A stretch of 64,000 bases of DNA from Aphrophora alni (lineage: Eukaryota > Arthropoda > Insecta > Hemiptera > Aphrophoridae): positions 89,273,698 to 89,337,697 of the forward strand of contig OY740770.1 of assembly GCA_963513935.1 (NCBI GenBank), written 5' to 3'. The notes beneath the pieces are model-generated. The model saw only the letters and a program-made list of their open reading frames with translations. It did not search any database and was not told the origin of the DNA. Below are positions 40,191 to 53,839 of this stretch, piece after piece (position 1 is the stretch's first letter; each line of letters starts with the position of its first letter). The position numbers were made by a program, and so were the translations under genes.

Positions 40191-41868
40191 CTTTGCATTA
40201 TAACATGTTGAAGATCCATTAAAATACTATTTTCTCCTGATAAATTTTCGTTTTCATATAATCTTCGTGATTCCGTGATGCCCTGTACAGGATTCTCATG
40301 TAACTATTTTAGAAGCTGATTTTAAATTTAAATAATTTGTTTTAATGGTCGAATTGTGTCTTTATAATGATTTTCCTGTATTAATGATTTAACTTTGATT
40401 GATTTTGAGTTAGGAAACACGGTCATAAAATATCGGGAAATATTTTAAAATTGTAATTTTCTTTTCAGAATCAGAGGCCTATAACAAATTATCTAAATAT
40501 TGAGTTGGTGTGTCGGTTGTGTCCATTAGATCTCGTGCGTGTCGCCTCTTGTTTGGATGACATTCCACAAATATTTATGCTGCATAGATTTTTTATTAAA
40601 TGACATTCTGAATTGTTTCAAGTTTGTATATCATTTCACTACTACATTTAAAGTATATAGTTAAGGTTCATTTATAAAATGCTACTACATTTAATTTAAT
40701 TGTGTAATAAATAATTCGACTCAACATTTTTATTATAAACTAAAAAATAAATACGTCCATTTTGAACGCCGTTTTACAAAATGTTTATATTACGCTAGTC
40801 TATGGAGTAGCATAAATAAACAACAATAAACTGTGTCAAAAACGTCTTCATATATGCTAATAACTCTGCAAATAGTAAATAATAATAATCGTAATTCATA
40901 AGAATCACAAATTCATTTTTTTCTTATTATTCATGACGTTTCAATCTTAGGAGGATCTGTGGGGTAGGACGTTTGAATATTATATACAACCTCATTTTTA
41001 GTTGTATCTCATTTTTTAGGTCTAATGTAAGAGGAATTTTTTTATCGCAAACTGGAGTTATCATTTTAGTCTGTTCATCATTTCCAAATTGTGAGGTTTT
41101 GTAAAAGAAAAATGTTATATAATGTTTCTTAGAGGTTTGCAACAGCCACAAAAACATTTTGGCAATAATATAGCCTGCGTTTACATGGACCCCTCCCCCC
41201 CACAACAATATGCTGGGCATTTGATGCAATGGTTAGGTCACTTTTAATAATTAACCGTGCGGACGCAAAATCTATTTTATATCAAAGAGCTAAGATCTTA
41301 GCTTCTGATATAAGTAACTAAAAGAGACAATGTCACTAGAGAGTGTGATATTTTTTTGACTATATAAAGTATTTTAAAAGACAAAAGAAGTTAAGAACCC
41401 TCCTGGTAAATAATGTTATTATTGTGAAACAAAAATAAATGACCATTTAAAATATTTTGATTACATAAATTTATATCAATAATCATGTTTTGTAACTTAT
41501 TTCAACGACTAGTTAAATATATATGTTGCAAATTATTTAAAAAGAATCAATTATTTTTATATATTTATACCTCATTCAGCATTTGTATGCAGGGTATAGG
41601 AAAGTAAAAAGACTTTACAAAATTAGAAAAATATTCGTTTGTTTGACTGTAAAGAGCAAAATGTTTATAGCTTTCATAAAAATGTTTTGACATGTTGCAG
41701 TCTAAAATTTTATTTTATGTTAAGTACAAAATAATGACCAATACGAAAAGAATTCATAGGTCTAAATGAAGGTTTCGGGGTTGTCAAGTGTCTGTTTAAC
41801 AAAGATGTCTTTTTGAAATATTTATTTTTGCAGCTGCAACGGATAAACCAATTTGCTTATATCTCAAG
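40191..41868. other. AT-rich non-coding DNA
   Basis: No gene seen. A frame at 40927-41229 (minus) lacks any recognisable domain and spans a C-rich run near 41190. Confidence 0.5.
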
Positions 41869-42200
41869 ATTAGTTAATTTTTTTTTTTTTTTTTTTTTTT
41901 TATTGATTTTTTATTACAACTGAGTAAGATGTACTCATCTAGTAATTTATTCCTCATAAATGAATAACGTTTGTAAGGGATATAACCCAATGGTTACTCC
42001 CTATCACTAATTGTCCATCAAATCAAATCCGAAGGCTTGGTTCTCTTTAGTCTTCTTCCAGTTACATCCAACATCCCTCGTAGCTCATGACGTTCGTGGT
42101 GCCTGATGCGCTGTCTGTGCTTCTCTGCCTGCTTTTTTATTTCATCTCTGACAGTATCTATTTTGAGGTCCCTATGTAAATCTTCATTTCAATTAGTTAA
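41869..42200 (-). mobile_element. Jockey-type non-LTR fragment with poly(A) tail and 9-bp target-site duplication
   Basis: The insert 41878-42191 is flanked by a perfect direct repeat, ATTAGTTAA, at 41869-41877 and 42192-42200. On the minus strand it consists of the last ~57 codons of ORF2, a short 3' UTR and an uninterrupted A24 tail (T run 41878-41901). This is the full signature of target-primed reverse transcription with severe 5' truncation. The intact duplication and clean tail suggest a fairly recent insertion. Confidence 0.85.
42018..42188 (-). pseudogene. C-terminal end of a Jockey-type ORF2 (5'-truncated)
   Basis: The open frame reads NEDLHRDLKIDTVRDEIKK, then a basic helix with His/Arg repeats, RRLKRTKPSDLI and a TGA at 42018-42020. 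The N.DLH.DL...V..EI pattern followed by a short basic tail ending in RLKR..P.DL is characteristic of the C-terminus of Jockey-clade RT proteins in insects. Only this tail is present; the endonuclease and catalytic RT are absent because of 5' truncation, so it cannot function. The frame itself is uninterrupted. Confidence 0.75.
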
Positions 42201-44735
42201 AATAATTGCACCTCCCAGCTCAAAAATCGTCAAGGTTGATTGATGGATTTGAAATATAAAATTTTAAAATAAAATAATGCTTGCCATTTTCATTTCATTC
42301 GGAACATTGGTTTAGCTCTAATTTTGGTATTCTTACCCTGCCATCATGTTGTATGGATATCAAATTCCCCCCCCTTTTTAAGCTTTACAGAGGTTATTTA
42401 TACAATAACACACAACCAAACGTTGAACGTATCAATTCAAACATTCTGGTGTTTTTATGAGCACAAATTTAATAGAGGTAACTAAAATCGGCCAAGTTGA
42501 AGTTACGTTGTTTGTATTATTTAGTTTCCGTGGTACAATGATAACATCGGATATCAAATTCGATCACTAGAGTGATTATTATATTTTCCTAATTAACTGG
42601 AAGCAGTTTGAAACCAGTAGGAAGATTAATTTATTTACACTAAGAGATTATCCATAGATAGGTACATGCTCTACTGCTTAAAAAGTTAAACATTTACTGA
42701 AAAATTAAAATATGGAAAATTAATTTAATTAATTGTGCCTGTATTTTTAAGAAATGTGAATGTTTAAAACCAAACCAATTTGACAGCAAATGCAAAAAAA
42801 ATAATAATAATAAAAGACAAATTTTAGTCGTCAAGTAAAAGTTATTTTTTCAATCTTCATATTCTATATCACCTTTACAGATGACTATAATAATATCAGA
42901 ATTTATTATACCGTACATGAATCTTTGTTTTCAGTGTTTTTATTAACACCAACCATAACAATGGTGAGTTATTTTTTATCTTCCGCAAGCACGGAAGGAA
43001 AATATCCATATATTTGACAAGAGCTGATAATAAGAACGAAATTAAATTAGATGTCGCCCTCTTCCGATCACGACATTTTAAACAACTTACGTATTCTAAA
43101 AACTTCATACAAACATACATCATTGGATCATGTATGTCCTATATTAGATGGATTTAGATCAAAACTATTTCAAAAACCCCAACATTTTAAAAAGTTGATA
43201 AATGCTGTTTAAGAGTGACATTTAATTATCATTCCAAATTATTAATAAGTGAACTAATATGTATTACTATGGTCCTAATATTTATATTTCTGATTGAATG
43301 TTCTTTAAAACCAGTTTTTTCGGGAAATAATATCGATTCATTGCTGAGGTATTTTCTTTTAGATAGTGCTTGGTTGACTTTTACCCACAATATTAATAAA
43401 ATTATGTATTATTATTATATGCACTTCCATTCTAAGGAACAATTTTTATTTTATTTTTTTGTATAATGTTTTCAATAGGAAGTTTGAGAAAATGTTTACC
43501 TAAAAAGATTATTTTTTATAATAAATGCAATTAAAAAAAAATACACATATTTGTACGACAAAAAGTTTAAAATAATATCGCATTATTACGTTAACAAAAT
43601 TTATTTTTTCAAGCGAAATGTGTTTAATCAGAAACAACATATGAACGCGTCTGAGGATTTGGCTAACCAGATTAACACATAAGGTAGTTAAGTTAATCTT
43701 TTTCAGAATAAACCCAATTAAACAAATATTGATGTGTTAAAGTGATTTTTGTTCGTTTAGTCATTCTAAATTTGAGCAGGCTAATGCAATTAAATAAAAT
43801 TTCATACATCTGGCAGTTTTAAGTATTGCCTTTGTCACATCGATGGATAGTTTGTAATTTATTATTTCATTCTACAAACACACCCGAAAGTTTTGAAACA
43901 ACCTAAAATTAAGTAGATCCCTTTGTCAAATTTCTTAGTGTTACAACATATCAGTATGACGTTTATATATTACGTAATTTATCTGAAAATATAAGGCATT
44001 TATTGCAACGTTTGAATGTATTTCCAATCATTCTTATTTTTATTTATGTGAGGAGCGATATTTGTTGAACAACCTACTTAGAGTTATGATATTGAGTTCT
44101 GAGGTGGGATGGATTTTTAATAAAGCCCGCTATTATTAGGCTTTCATTTATGTATATTGATTTATTAGACACATTCCTGGAACGTCAATGAAGTATGTTT
44201 TTGACTATTTTTTCGATTAATATAGTTTAATCAGTTGTTCCTTCAATTTACAATGGAAGTCAATAATTAAGAGTAGGCCTACAATCATTTTAGTTGACGT
44301 ACCCTAAATTACTAGTAGGATTGTTTTTTTATTGTAAGTAAAATGTATTGTATATTATTAATTATCGACCTATTGATATATTCAACACACAAAGTTTGTA
44401 TTGTGATTCAGTACCAAAGTTAAATGTGTAATGTTATTTAAAACAAAAATATTGCTTGCCATATTCATAGCATCATGTGACGTTTTAATTTTGTTGTATC
44501 ACAAATAAGCCATCGTTATCACCATATGAAAGTGGATTCAGAATTCTGTTAGTGGAAAGACATGTTTATGTGTACCTCTATTAAAAGTATGAATTCTACT
44601 AAAAAAAGAACAAAGTTTCGATTAGGATGAGTTTGATGATAAGAAAGTAGTCAGTCCATGATAAGATTTGGGGATTGAAGTCGGGCTTTATTGATTAGGT
44701 AGTAGGGAATATTTATGTGGATTGTGTTTGTAATG
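42201..44735. other. AT-rich non-coding DNA
   Basis: No gene or element seen. One TAGGCCTA octamer is at 44274. A C-rich run lies near 42366. Confidence 0.5.
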
Positions 44736-45069
44736 GTGTCCCAAAAGTCCCACCCCCTATTATATTTTTAAATAATGGAAATAGACAGGTTTGCTTTGGG
44801 GAAAGTTTAGATAACCAAAGGAGCAGTTTTTGATGTATCCAAATTTTCATTCCTTACCCCCAAAATTGGGTACTTTTGGGTACTTACTTTTGGGTACTAA
44901 GGTTGCTATTTAAAATTCTTGACTTACCCCCAAACTACCCTATTATGGGGGTAAGGGTTGAAAATTTGGATACCTTTAAAACTCTTCCTTTGATTATCTA
45001 AACTTTCCCCAAAGCAAATCTGTCTATTTCCATTATTTAAAAAATAATAGAGGGGGACTTTTGGGACAC
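44736..45069. mobile_element. 334-bp foldback MITE with ~137-bp terminal inverted repeats
   Basis: The element starts with GTGTCCCAAAAGTCCC and ends with its reverse complement. The arms stay alignable for about 137 bp each, through AATAATGGAAATAGACAG, GGGGAAAGTTTAGATAA and TTACCCCCA, with scattered differences. The centre carries TTGGGTACTT repeated about three times. It has no coding capacity. The length, the near-total palindrome and the AT-rich setting fit a miniature inverted-repeat DNA transposon. The flanks (…TAATG / ATAGT…) give no clear target duplication; a TA duplication is possible only if the ends are taken as uneven. Confidence 0.8.
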
Positions 45070-48000
45070 ATAGTATAAACTAGTTCATATGTAAACAAGA
45101 ACTTTCAATATTCAAATAAGTAATTACACCTTTAATTAATAGTTAATAAGTAAATAAAGATCAAGTAATTTTAAAGTTTTTAAAGCCCTGCTAGATGATA
45201 AACTTCAAAGATGAAATCAATAATGAAATTAAAGTGGCTAATGTTCATAATGGGTCTAGTTCCCTAATGTTTTTAATGTTAATTTTAATGTCTAAGTGAT
45301 GATTTATAGAAAGATAATAAAGAATAATAGGTTACAATAATACTACAAGCATATAAATAATAGGTTATGTGACATTTAGTTCAATGTACAATGTTTGATA
45401 AACTAGGAAATATCTGTTCTTTGATTTTACATATTTTCTGTTTGAAAGGCTGTTAAATTGTTTATAGTTTTGAATTTGATTTCATTATTCTGTTTTGTAA
45501 CGTTGGCTAAAGAATATTGGCTTTATTTATTTATTTATAACACATTAAATATGCTGTAATAGTAAAATCACTTGATTTTACATAACTTCATTTATAAGTA
45601 AAATATTACTTCCGTTTTTAAAAAAGGGTAGTCTCATTCAAATATTAGAAATCGTTAAGCATGACGAACAGATCGTAATTTATTTCATAAGGTATGGTTT
45701 CAAATTGATCAAAGCTATGTAAATGTTGGGGCATGTAACTACTAATGAGCGTACCTTTGACATTGTTTCAATTCGTTTTATGGAAATGAAATGCAATGAT
45801 AATATCTCCAGAGAAATTTGAAAACATATCTGTACTGTTTTTTATTCATATTGATATTTTAAGCAATAACTAAACTCTCAATATGAATACGAGTAGTGAA
45901 TTATTTTTTTTAAAGTTCCAAAATTAGAAATAACTCCTACAAACAACTTGTATTTATGTGTGTTTATTATAGAAATAACCTTATCTGTCAATCTGCTTAG
46001 AGGTATTCTAGTTATGATGATTACAATGATTCTAGAATGTATGTATTATATTTTTAATTTGTTGATGCTTTTGAGACAAAACTATTTAAAATAATTATTT
46101 ATATGTTGTATAAATTATTTCTAATAGTCTACTTATAAAACTACTTTTTACCAAAGATAATAAAAACGATCTATAATTTTTTAAATGTTAATTTAACAAT
46201 ATTAATAGCAATAAGAAAAATATCAACATAATTTAATACCATTCCTGAAATAATACTATTCTTCCATATTTTAGAGATGTGGGAATATTTACTAATCATT
46301 TTAAGATATAACGTGATCATTATGAAAATAAAACGCAAATATAATAGAACGTACAGTGGAATTCATTAAAATATAAAACATTTTCAACACAGTTCTCCGT
46401 ACCGTTAAGTGATTAACATTTAAACAAAATAACTAAATAAACAACAGTAAGAAATAAAAGTTACCACCCTACTGTAAACAACCAACCCGCTACTTTTTTC
46501 AAAAATTTGTTTAAGTAGGGCCTAATAACAAAATCAACAAAACTAAAAATACTTTTAAAATACAATTATTAAAAAATATATAATAAAATATAACGTTATA
46601 GAGCCCAACGTTAAACAAAACAACACTCAAGCAGCCTATGTTCTTTATGTAAAATAACTAAAATTTGACAATGGCTCAGAGTGATCTAACATTTTAAAAT
46701 TCATTAAGACTATCAGAGAATTTATAAAATATAATTTAAACACTAATACCAAAAATACCGTCTAATAATTAATTATTTTACTCTGTGTAATTAAAAATTG
46801 TGTTGGATGTGCTCCTTGCGTTGTAAGGGATGTCGCATTCGTTTATTTCTACTCATTATGTAAAATAATCTTTGGACATTATTATAAACGATTCATACTT
46901 GACTGGTAATATATTTAATCATGATACAGGGGAAAGGAATTCCATTCTTGATTTATTTCAATATTTTTTAAAAAATGATATTTAGATGTCCTTGAGTAGC
47001 TTTTTATAAGTAGGACCTCTCACCCCCACAAATATAATTATGTTAACATATTGTAATATAGTTTTAATTACCGATATTACCTACATTTTAAACAAATTTC
47101 TAACGCTGATAATCCATAAATGAGACATAATGAGAGGACAACCAATATATCTTAAAAACCTCATTAACGACCAAGTTACGGCAATATAAAATGTTTTTCT
47201 TTACAATATTATGAAGATAATTAGATTAGTTGGGTCACTAGGAAGTAACAAACTGTAACGTTATGAACAGGTTCATAGTATATACAATTAATTTACGAAA
47301 CCATAAAAGATAATTATAACAATAATAAATATTCAAATTATTCTAAAATAAAGTTGTCATCTACAAATCAAATACTGCTTTATGTGAAGCGTTGCTTTAT
47401 AATTTCTTATTTTTGTTAAGATTAATTTTATTGTATCCATTGCAAACACAGTAGAAAGCAAATTTATGTCTATGGACAAAACAAAATAACTTAGATACGG
47501 TTCCATTGATACCGTACATGTTCAACGTGAAATTATAACCACTTTTCTTTTTTTGATATTTCAGGTAAGATGCTTAAAGGCACATGAGCTTCAGTGCGTG
47601 TGTATGTGATTTTCTTCTGTTTGGCCAAAATGAAGCTTTAAAATTCAATTCTTGACTACGGCTGCTACTGTATTTATCCAGTGAAGTGACTTTTTATGTA
47701 TAGTTCTTAATACAGAACTCTTTTTTACTTACATTATCTAAATAATTTAAATTAAGTACATAAAGTCGTGATAATAAAGCCAGTATATTGTCACATGCGT
47801 ATTTAATATAATTAAACTAAATGTACACAAGCTTAACGTTAACCTACATTAGTGACAGCATCAGTCTCAATAATCGATATTTAGATTTTTAAAGTTATAA
47901 CTAATCACATTAATGTACGCAATAGATTCTCCTTGACTTGTATGTCCAAATTTGTATTATAATTTTTCCCACTTCTAATCTGTGACATAAAGCGATATGA

Positions 48001-51000
48001 AAGTTGAAATCAGTTGAAAGTTGTGAGTTTAAATCGTGTTTTTTATTCATACACTACGTAGGATGTTTGTTTGTAACCAAAAACCTGGTCTGGTATATAT
48101 TTTTTTAAATAAACAGTCATTTTAGCTAACAACGAGTTTCAACAACTTGGAATCACTTACCCACTATTGGGATTAAAAAAATGAAATATTGATTTTTGAA
48201 TCAAATAGTTCCTACTTTAAAATACAAACCTCCAACGATAATTGCAAAGAGTTTTACTCACAGAAACTATTACATCTCTCATTTACTTATTTTCGTGACT
48301 AAAGTTTAATTTGCTATTTAACTGTGGTTTGTTGTTTAGAAAAATCCTTTCTTTCATGGCTTTTCTGCACCGTAGAAGTACTGACTACGGTATGATACAA
48401 TCATAGATTCTTCTGCTGAAGCTTGGTATTAAGACCAGAAATCATTAAACATGACATGCACACCCAGTTTATTGGTCTTATAAGTTCATAAACATTAGAC
48501 TCATTAGACTTATGTGAATTAGGTTTAATTAATATTGAAAATTTTACTAAATATAATTATGAATAGAAAACTCATAGGATTGGATAAAGGAATAATAATA
48601 ATTTTTATTTATGTGTTATCCTTTAATTTATTATAATTCATTTAATAATAGATATTTTATTTCTGAATTGTATGTAGGGCCTATTCAGAATTATAATTAT
48701 AATTCTAATATTTATTTCGTATACAGTTATATTCAGTAATTGCATGAATCAACTTAATGTGTAATAAATCGTAATAGCTATTAGTGGTATTTTTAATCAG
48801 TTTGTAAAATAATAACAGCTATACAATTTTTTGTGCAACTTAACGTAACAATCACTTTGATTTTTTTTCTTCTTTTTTTTATGTTAAAATAAACTTGGGA
48901 TAAGAATATAAAATACTTTTTCTTTTTTTTTTCTTTTGTCGCTAGTCTAACCTGTTATAAAAATAAAATATTCATTATCTTAGCACAAAAAGCTTAAGAA
49001 GAATGATCAAATGAAAAATTGTTACTATATGAAACGCATATTAATACAATTACAAATAGATTTACAGTAACTTCATATCAGGTTCGATTTGTGTACTTGA
49101 AGGAGGTCTAAGAATTCAGGCATAAAAAAATCAATATTGTGTAATGAAAAAAACATATTTGAACACGATTAATTTCAAGGATAAAAACACACATAGTTGT
49201 CAAGGATTAAAATTTTAGTAAAATGTTTGAAATGTGTATTATACTTTTTATCTTATAGGCATAAATCATAAAAAATATTCATAATATTATTATATGCTAA
49301 AAGGTACTCTTTTTAGTGAAGATTAAAGGTACCGGTACCTTTTATTTTTTCAAAAAGCTGAATCATAAAAATATGATTTCAGTAGAGAACATACATCGGT
49401 TTCAGTATTTAGTCATCGTTATAAAACATTTCTAAATTAAACTTACTTTTATATTCCGAGCGATAACTGTTTGCCTAAATTGTGTTAACGTAGGACAAAA
49501 TGTAATTAGTGGTAGAGTAGCTACAATCAACGCCATTTATAAAATAAAACATAACCATTATTTATGTGAAATCACGTAACAGAGAGGATGTGTGGATGTT
49601 TATTTAAAGAATAAATACTTTTGTGTAGAGTTAATCTGTAAACACAGAATAGGAGAGGGCTTTTTGCACATATTAAGCACTGTAATTTTATTACACAACT
49701 GATACGTCTTTAGAGAAATAGTGTACACAATTTATTAAATTATTTAAAATATACCTTCTATTTTTAAATCAAATTGCATGATATTTGAAGATATTTAATT
49801 TGGAAAGTTGTAGCTTTATTTTAAAATTAATTAATACAAGTTGTAAAAACGAAGTATAAGGTACATTTATAAGTAATTATCAATAACACTCAATTTCTAT
49901 TTTACAGAGTGTCTTGAATACTATCTACATAATGAAAGTTACTTCAAAAGTCTTGTCTCACGATAAATTTAAAATAAAATAGAAACAAGCAGCAACGTGT
50001 CATCACAACGTAATGATGAATCAATTACCAATAAATCAGAGATAATTTACCCTAAAGTTAAAAGTCCAAAGATGGAATGAAATGCCTTGAATTGTATCTC
50101 GCACTTGAACTTTGTCTAGAGATAGTTTGATAACCTCAGTAAAACCTGAACTATGTCCACAAAAGTTAAGTAAACGTAAATTGTTTAATGATTTTAGGCT
50201 ATCATTAAATAAACATTATTTAAATTATAATTGGGAATATTTAAATTTATAATTTTATACAATTTTAACAGCTTTTTAATGAAAATAAATATTTCACATA
50301 CATTAAACGTTAAAAGAAAAGCCAATCATAAAATTTAAATTGAAGGAAGTTATGGAGCATGCGACACAAATGGGCCTGCAATAACTAGAAATCGATTCTT
50401 GTAGATACCATTACTTACACTATATATGAGAAATAAGACATTTAATGTATATCCCACATTAAATGCTGACGTAAAGACATGTATAATTTCAAATTTAACT
50501 TGTAACTAAATCTCCACCTGTATTAATTAGGTTTTAAACATAACGAGTTTATTCTATATATAAAAAATATATTAAACTTTGTTCACTGGTTACAGTAGAT
50601 AATTACATCTATTTGGTAAGAACAAATATCACTTATGTCTAAAATACCATTACTCTGCCTTACATTTATATTAAGCAAAATACTATGATATATTGATAGT
50701 GATCTGTTCTTAGAAGTAACGCTTTGTGATGTCGCAACTCAGTTTTATTATATTTTACAATGAAATGATGTATGCATGACACTCAAATTTATATTACATT
50801 TTTCGTTTATGTCAAGGTCATGCATATATTATTTAAAGTTATATTATTTCTATTAAAATTCGCTTAAGATATAAATATATTGCTATGTTGTATATTCATT
50901 ATATTTTTCTGGTTAAAAGTTATCGGGATTTTAATTAACTGTTATGACTATAAAGAAATTATCTTTTGCATAACTAAAGTTTAAATAAATTGTATCTATT

Positions 51001-51290
51001 CAATTATTTAGACATCCGTTAAGACGTTTAGTTCATATAAACTTTTATGTATGCAACCGTATATGTAGATATATAAAACATATATTTATGTTAAGTAAGG
51101 AAATTTATAACAACGAACATAGCTAATATTGTCATGTTTTAGGTTGTGTTACAACAATTAATAATAATTTATATATTTTCTTATAAATTGAATAACTGAT
51201 GTAACATAAACATGTGTTTAAAAAAAAATTTTACTATATAAACTAAGAAACAAAAATCTACGGTATGGCCTAAAACCATTAATTGGTGTT
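45070..51290. other. AT-rich non-coding DNA
   Basis: No gene, RNA or element is supported in these 6 kb. A possible recursive splice site is listed separately at 47541-47570. Confidence 0.5.
47541..47570 (+). promoter_or_regulatory. Candidate recursive splice site (plus strand)
   Basis: A T-rich tract followed by ATATTTCAG and directly by GTAAGA places a 3' splice site and a 5' splice site back to back, with the junction at 47564/47565. This is the form of a zero-length exon (ratchet point). It could equally be chance in T-rich DNA. Confidence 0.2.
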
Positions 51291-51463
51291 AATCAAAATT
51301 TATAACTCTCGCAGTGCCATACTGTTTCAAGTTTTCTCTTCTTAATTTCCCTTCCTCACCTTGCCTAATACACAATTAGGAACACAATTTTCTATGATGA
51401 ACCGGCATGGGATAAGGAACGTTTATATACTAAAAAATACACACCTGTAAATTATTGTAATTA

Positions 51464-51895
51464 TCAAATTATTGTAATTATCAGAGTTACAGAGGAATGG
51501 AGTTTTTTTTTCTTAAAGAAGAAATTTAAACCGAAGGGTGGTATGGAAACTTTAGTACGATGCTGATGAGTGGAGCAGTCAAAGTGAGGGAAAATGAATT
51601 TTCGTATACTATAAAATATAATATATACAGAGTACACAACAGCCTTCGTCAAGTAGGCCTCAATTTGAGGTAATTTTAACGACACCTGGGGACATCTACT
51701 ATGGTCCCAAGGACTATAGGCTCTAACTGGTGATGGAATATAAACTTCCACTATGTGACATATAATTGGTTGCTCACTACGATTCACAGCGATAAGTTGG
51801 GCTGTGCGTAGGACTCTAGAGGTTCCGTTCATCGTAATGGTTCGTGGAATGGACATGAGAAAGACTATATGCGGCGGAACTCCACAAAGCGGCAT
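51464..51895 (-). CDS. Unassigned 143-codon ORF
   Basis: The longest ATG-initiated frame outside the retroelement and simple repeats. Its first ~100 residues have a mixed composition (Pro, Arg, Ser, Cys; for example SPVRAYSPWDHSRCPQ), while the last 25 are Phe/Lys runs from a homopolymer. The surrounding 51280-52480 is GC-richer than the flanks, so this could be an old transposon body or a gene relic. I see no signal peptide, no known motif, no upstream acceptor site of quality and no supporting frame on either side. I do not claim a function. Confidence 0.2.
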   Translation of the reverse strand: MPLCGVPPHIVFLMSIPRTITMNGTSRVLRTAQLIAVNRSEQPIICHIVEVYIPSPVRAYSPWDHSRCPQVSLKLPQIEAYLTKAVVYSVYIIFYSIRKFIFPHFDCSTHQHRTKVSIPPFGLNFFFKKKKLHSSVTLIITII

Positions 51896-53761
51896 GAAGA
51901 ACTTTCAAAAACACTTCACGTAACGTTGAAACGTGTGAATGAAATGTAGGAAGTCCATGTGGTGAAGATGATACCTTACTCAAGATAGGACTTCGGATAC
52001 AACTTTACATCCGAGGGTGACTATGATGTAGGAGATACACTGTTACGTAATTTTAACAAGTTCTGCAAAAAAGTGCTGTCACGCTTAACCAATTACAAAG
52101 AAAGTGTTTAATGTTTGATGACTCTGGATGGAGTCCTATAGGTAGTTTACATAACAAGAAAAACAACGATGATGCCGTGACAAAGCATATATTATCTATT
52201 CGTTAATTCCAGTTAAACTTAAGCGGCTACGACATTAAGTGTATCGGTTATGTAATATTGGTTCACCGTTAGACGACGGGAACGGTCTAAACATACGCTA
52301 AAGTGTTCTTTATTGTTTAAACAATAGTAAAATAACTATAATGCTCATCGAAACAGTATAAATATGCTATGTAAAATAGGCGGCAAAAATTGACAACAAC
52401 CACAAATACTATGTAGACAACAACGTAATAACGTTGGACAGTAACGGTTGGAACTTTGAGTATAAAAAAATGACCAACGACAAAGAGGCTTTATTTAATT
52501 GAAATAGTATGTATTTATGAAATATATATTGTTCATTGAGCGTTTCTCACAGCCTACTTTCAAGTTATTCACGTGATAAATATAATTTCAATTTGAAAAT
52601 GATTTCACCCATTACAGAAATGTTATTTTACATAGTAATTTGTTTATTTAGATTTATTACATTTTAGTACTTTTTAACTTCAAATTTCCTAAATTATTAC
52701 AACAAAAAACAGTAGTCTTTATCAAATGTTGTTAAAATAACTATCTACTTTCAAATCAAAATTTCTTTTAACCATACGTGCTCTCCTATAGATACTATCA
52801 GTAATTTGATTATTCAGTAATTTTTTAGTGATGTCTATCATTACTATAGACATTATTTGATATATACGTTTATAAAATAACATGACGTATATTAGGTGAT
52901 TAATTTATTGAGAATAATCATTTGTATTAAACAATCATTGTCTGTACATTACATTACGTAAAGAAATTATCAATAAATATATTTTAAAATGTAGTTCTGA
53001 TTTGAAAAAAAAGTAAAATATATCAATATATTTATTAAAAAATCACGTCCCACAAGTTTTTATCTTATTTATCGTTTGTAATTTAACCATGTTTGCATAT
53101 ATTAAATCGAAGTTAATTGATATGAAGTAAAGTTTATAGGTCACTTTCTAAGAAGTTTAAAGCAATAAGACTCTAGTTTATACATTTTCATTATTGGCAT
53201 AACTTATTCAATGATTTAGGTAATTGGCGTAAAATGTTATTTGTTAGTCTTGTTTAGAACTGTTTAGTCTTTTCAATTTATATTTATTGAAAGGAAAATG
53301 TTCAGATCACATTATAAAGGGATATGGCATTTAATAAAACTTCTCTATTAAATTGGCTAGATATTGATAACTTTTATTTATCTCTTTTATAGTCATAAAG
53401 TAGTCCATAAATGGAGAATATTTTTTTTTATAATTTACAATTTTGTTAAATATTTTTAGTGAATAAATATGTAACATTTAAATTTGATATGACACAAGTT
53501 CTATAGAATGGAGTTATTTGAACATAGTGCCATTTTATAGTTTAGGTTGTTGCTCAAAACATTTGGTAGAACTGTAACGGTAAATTTTAATTTGGTATTT
53601 ATTAATAAATGTATTCACAAAAAAGAATTTTCCTTGTAAAAAAAACCAGTGCCTAATAAATTTATACTTACAAACTGTCCTAAATATATTGAAAATATTA
53701 CCACGAATACTTGGTGAGCATTTATACAATGTAGCATTTACGATTTTGAGTTATATCAATG

Positions 53762-53764
<3 letters not shown>
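51896..53764. other. Non-coding DNA; GC-richer to ~52480, then AT-rich
   Basis: No coding frame. The GC-richer part continues the block that contains the ORF at 51464. Confidence 0.45.

Positions 53765-53835
<71 letters not shown>
53765..53835. repeat. (AT)35 microsatellite
   Basis: About 71 bp of perfect AT repeat. Confidence 0.95.
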
Positions 53836-53839
<4 letters not shown>

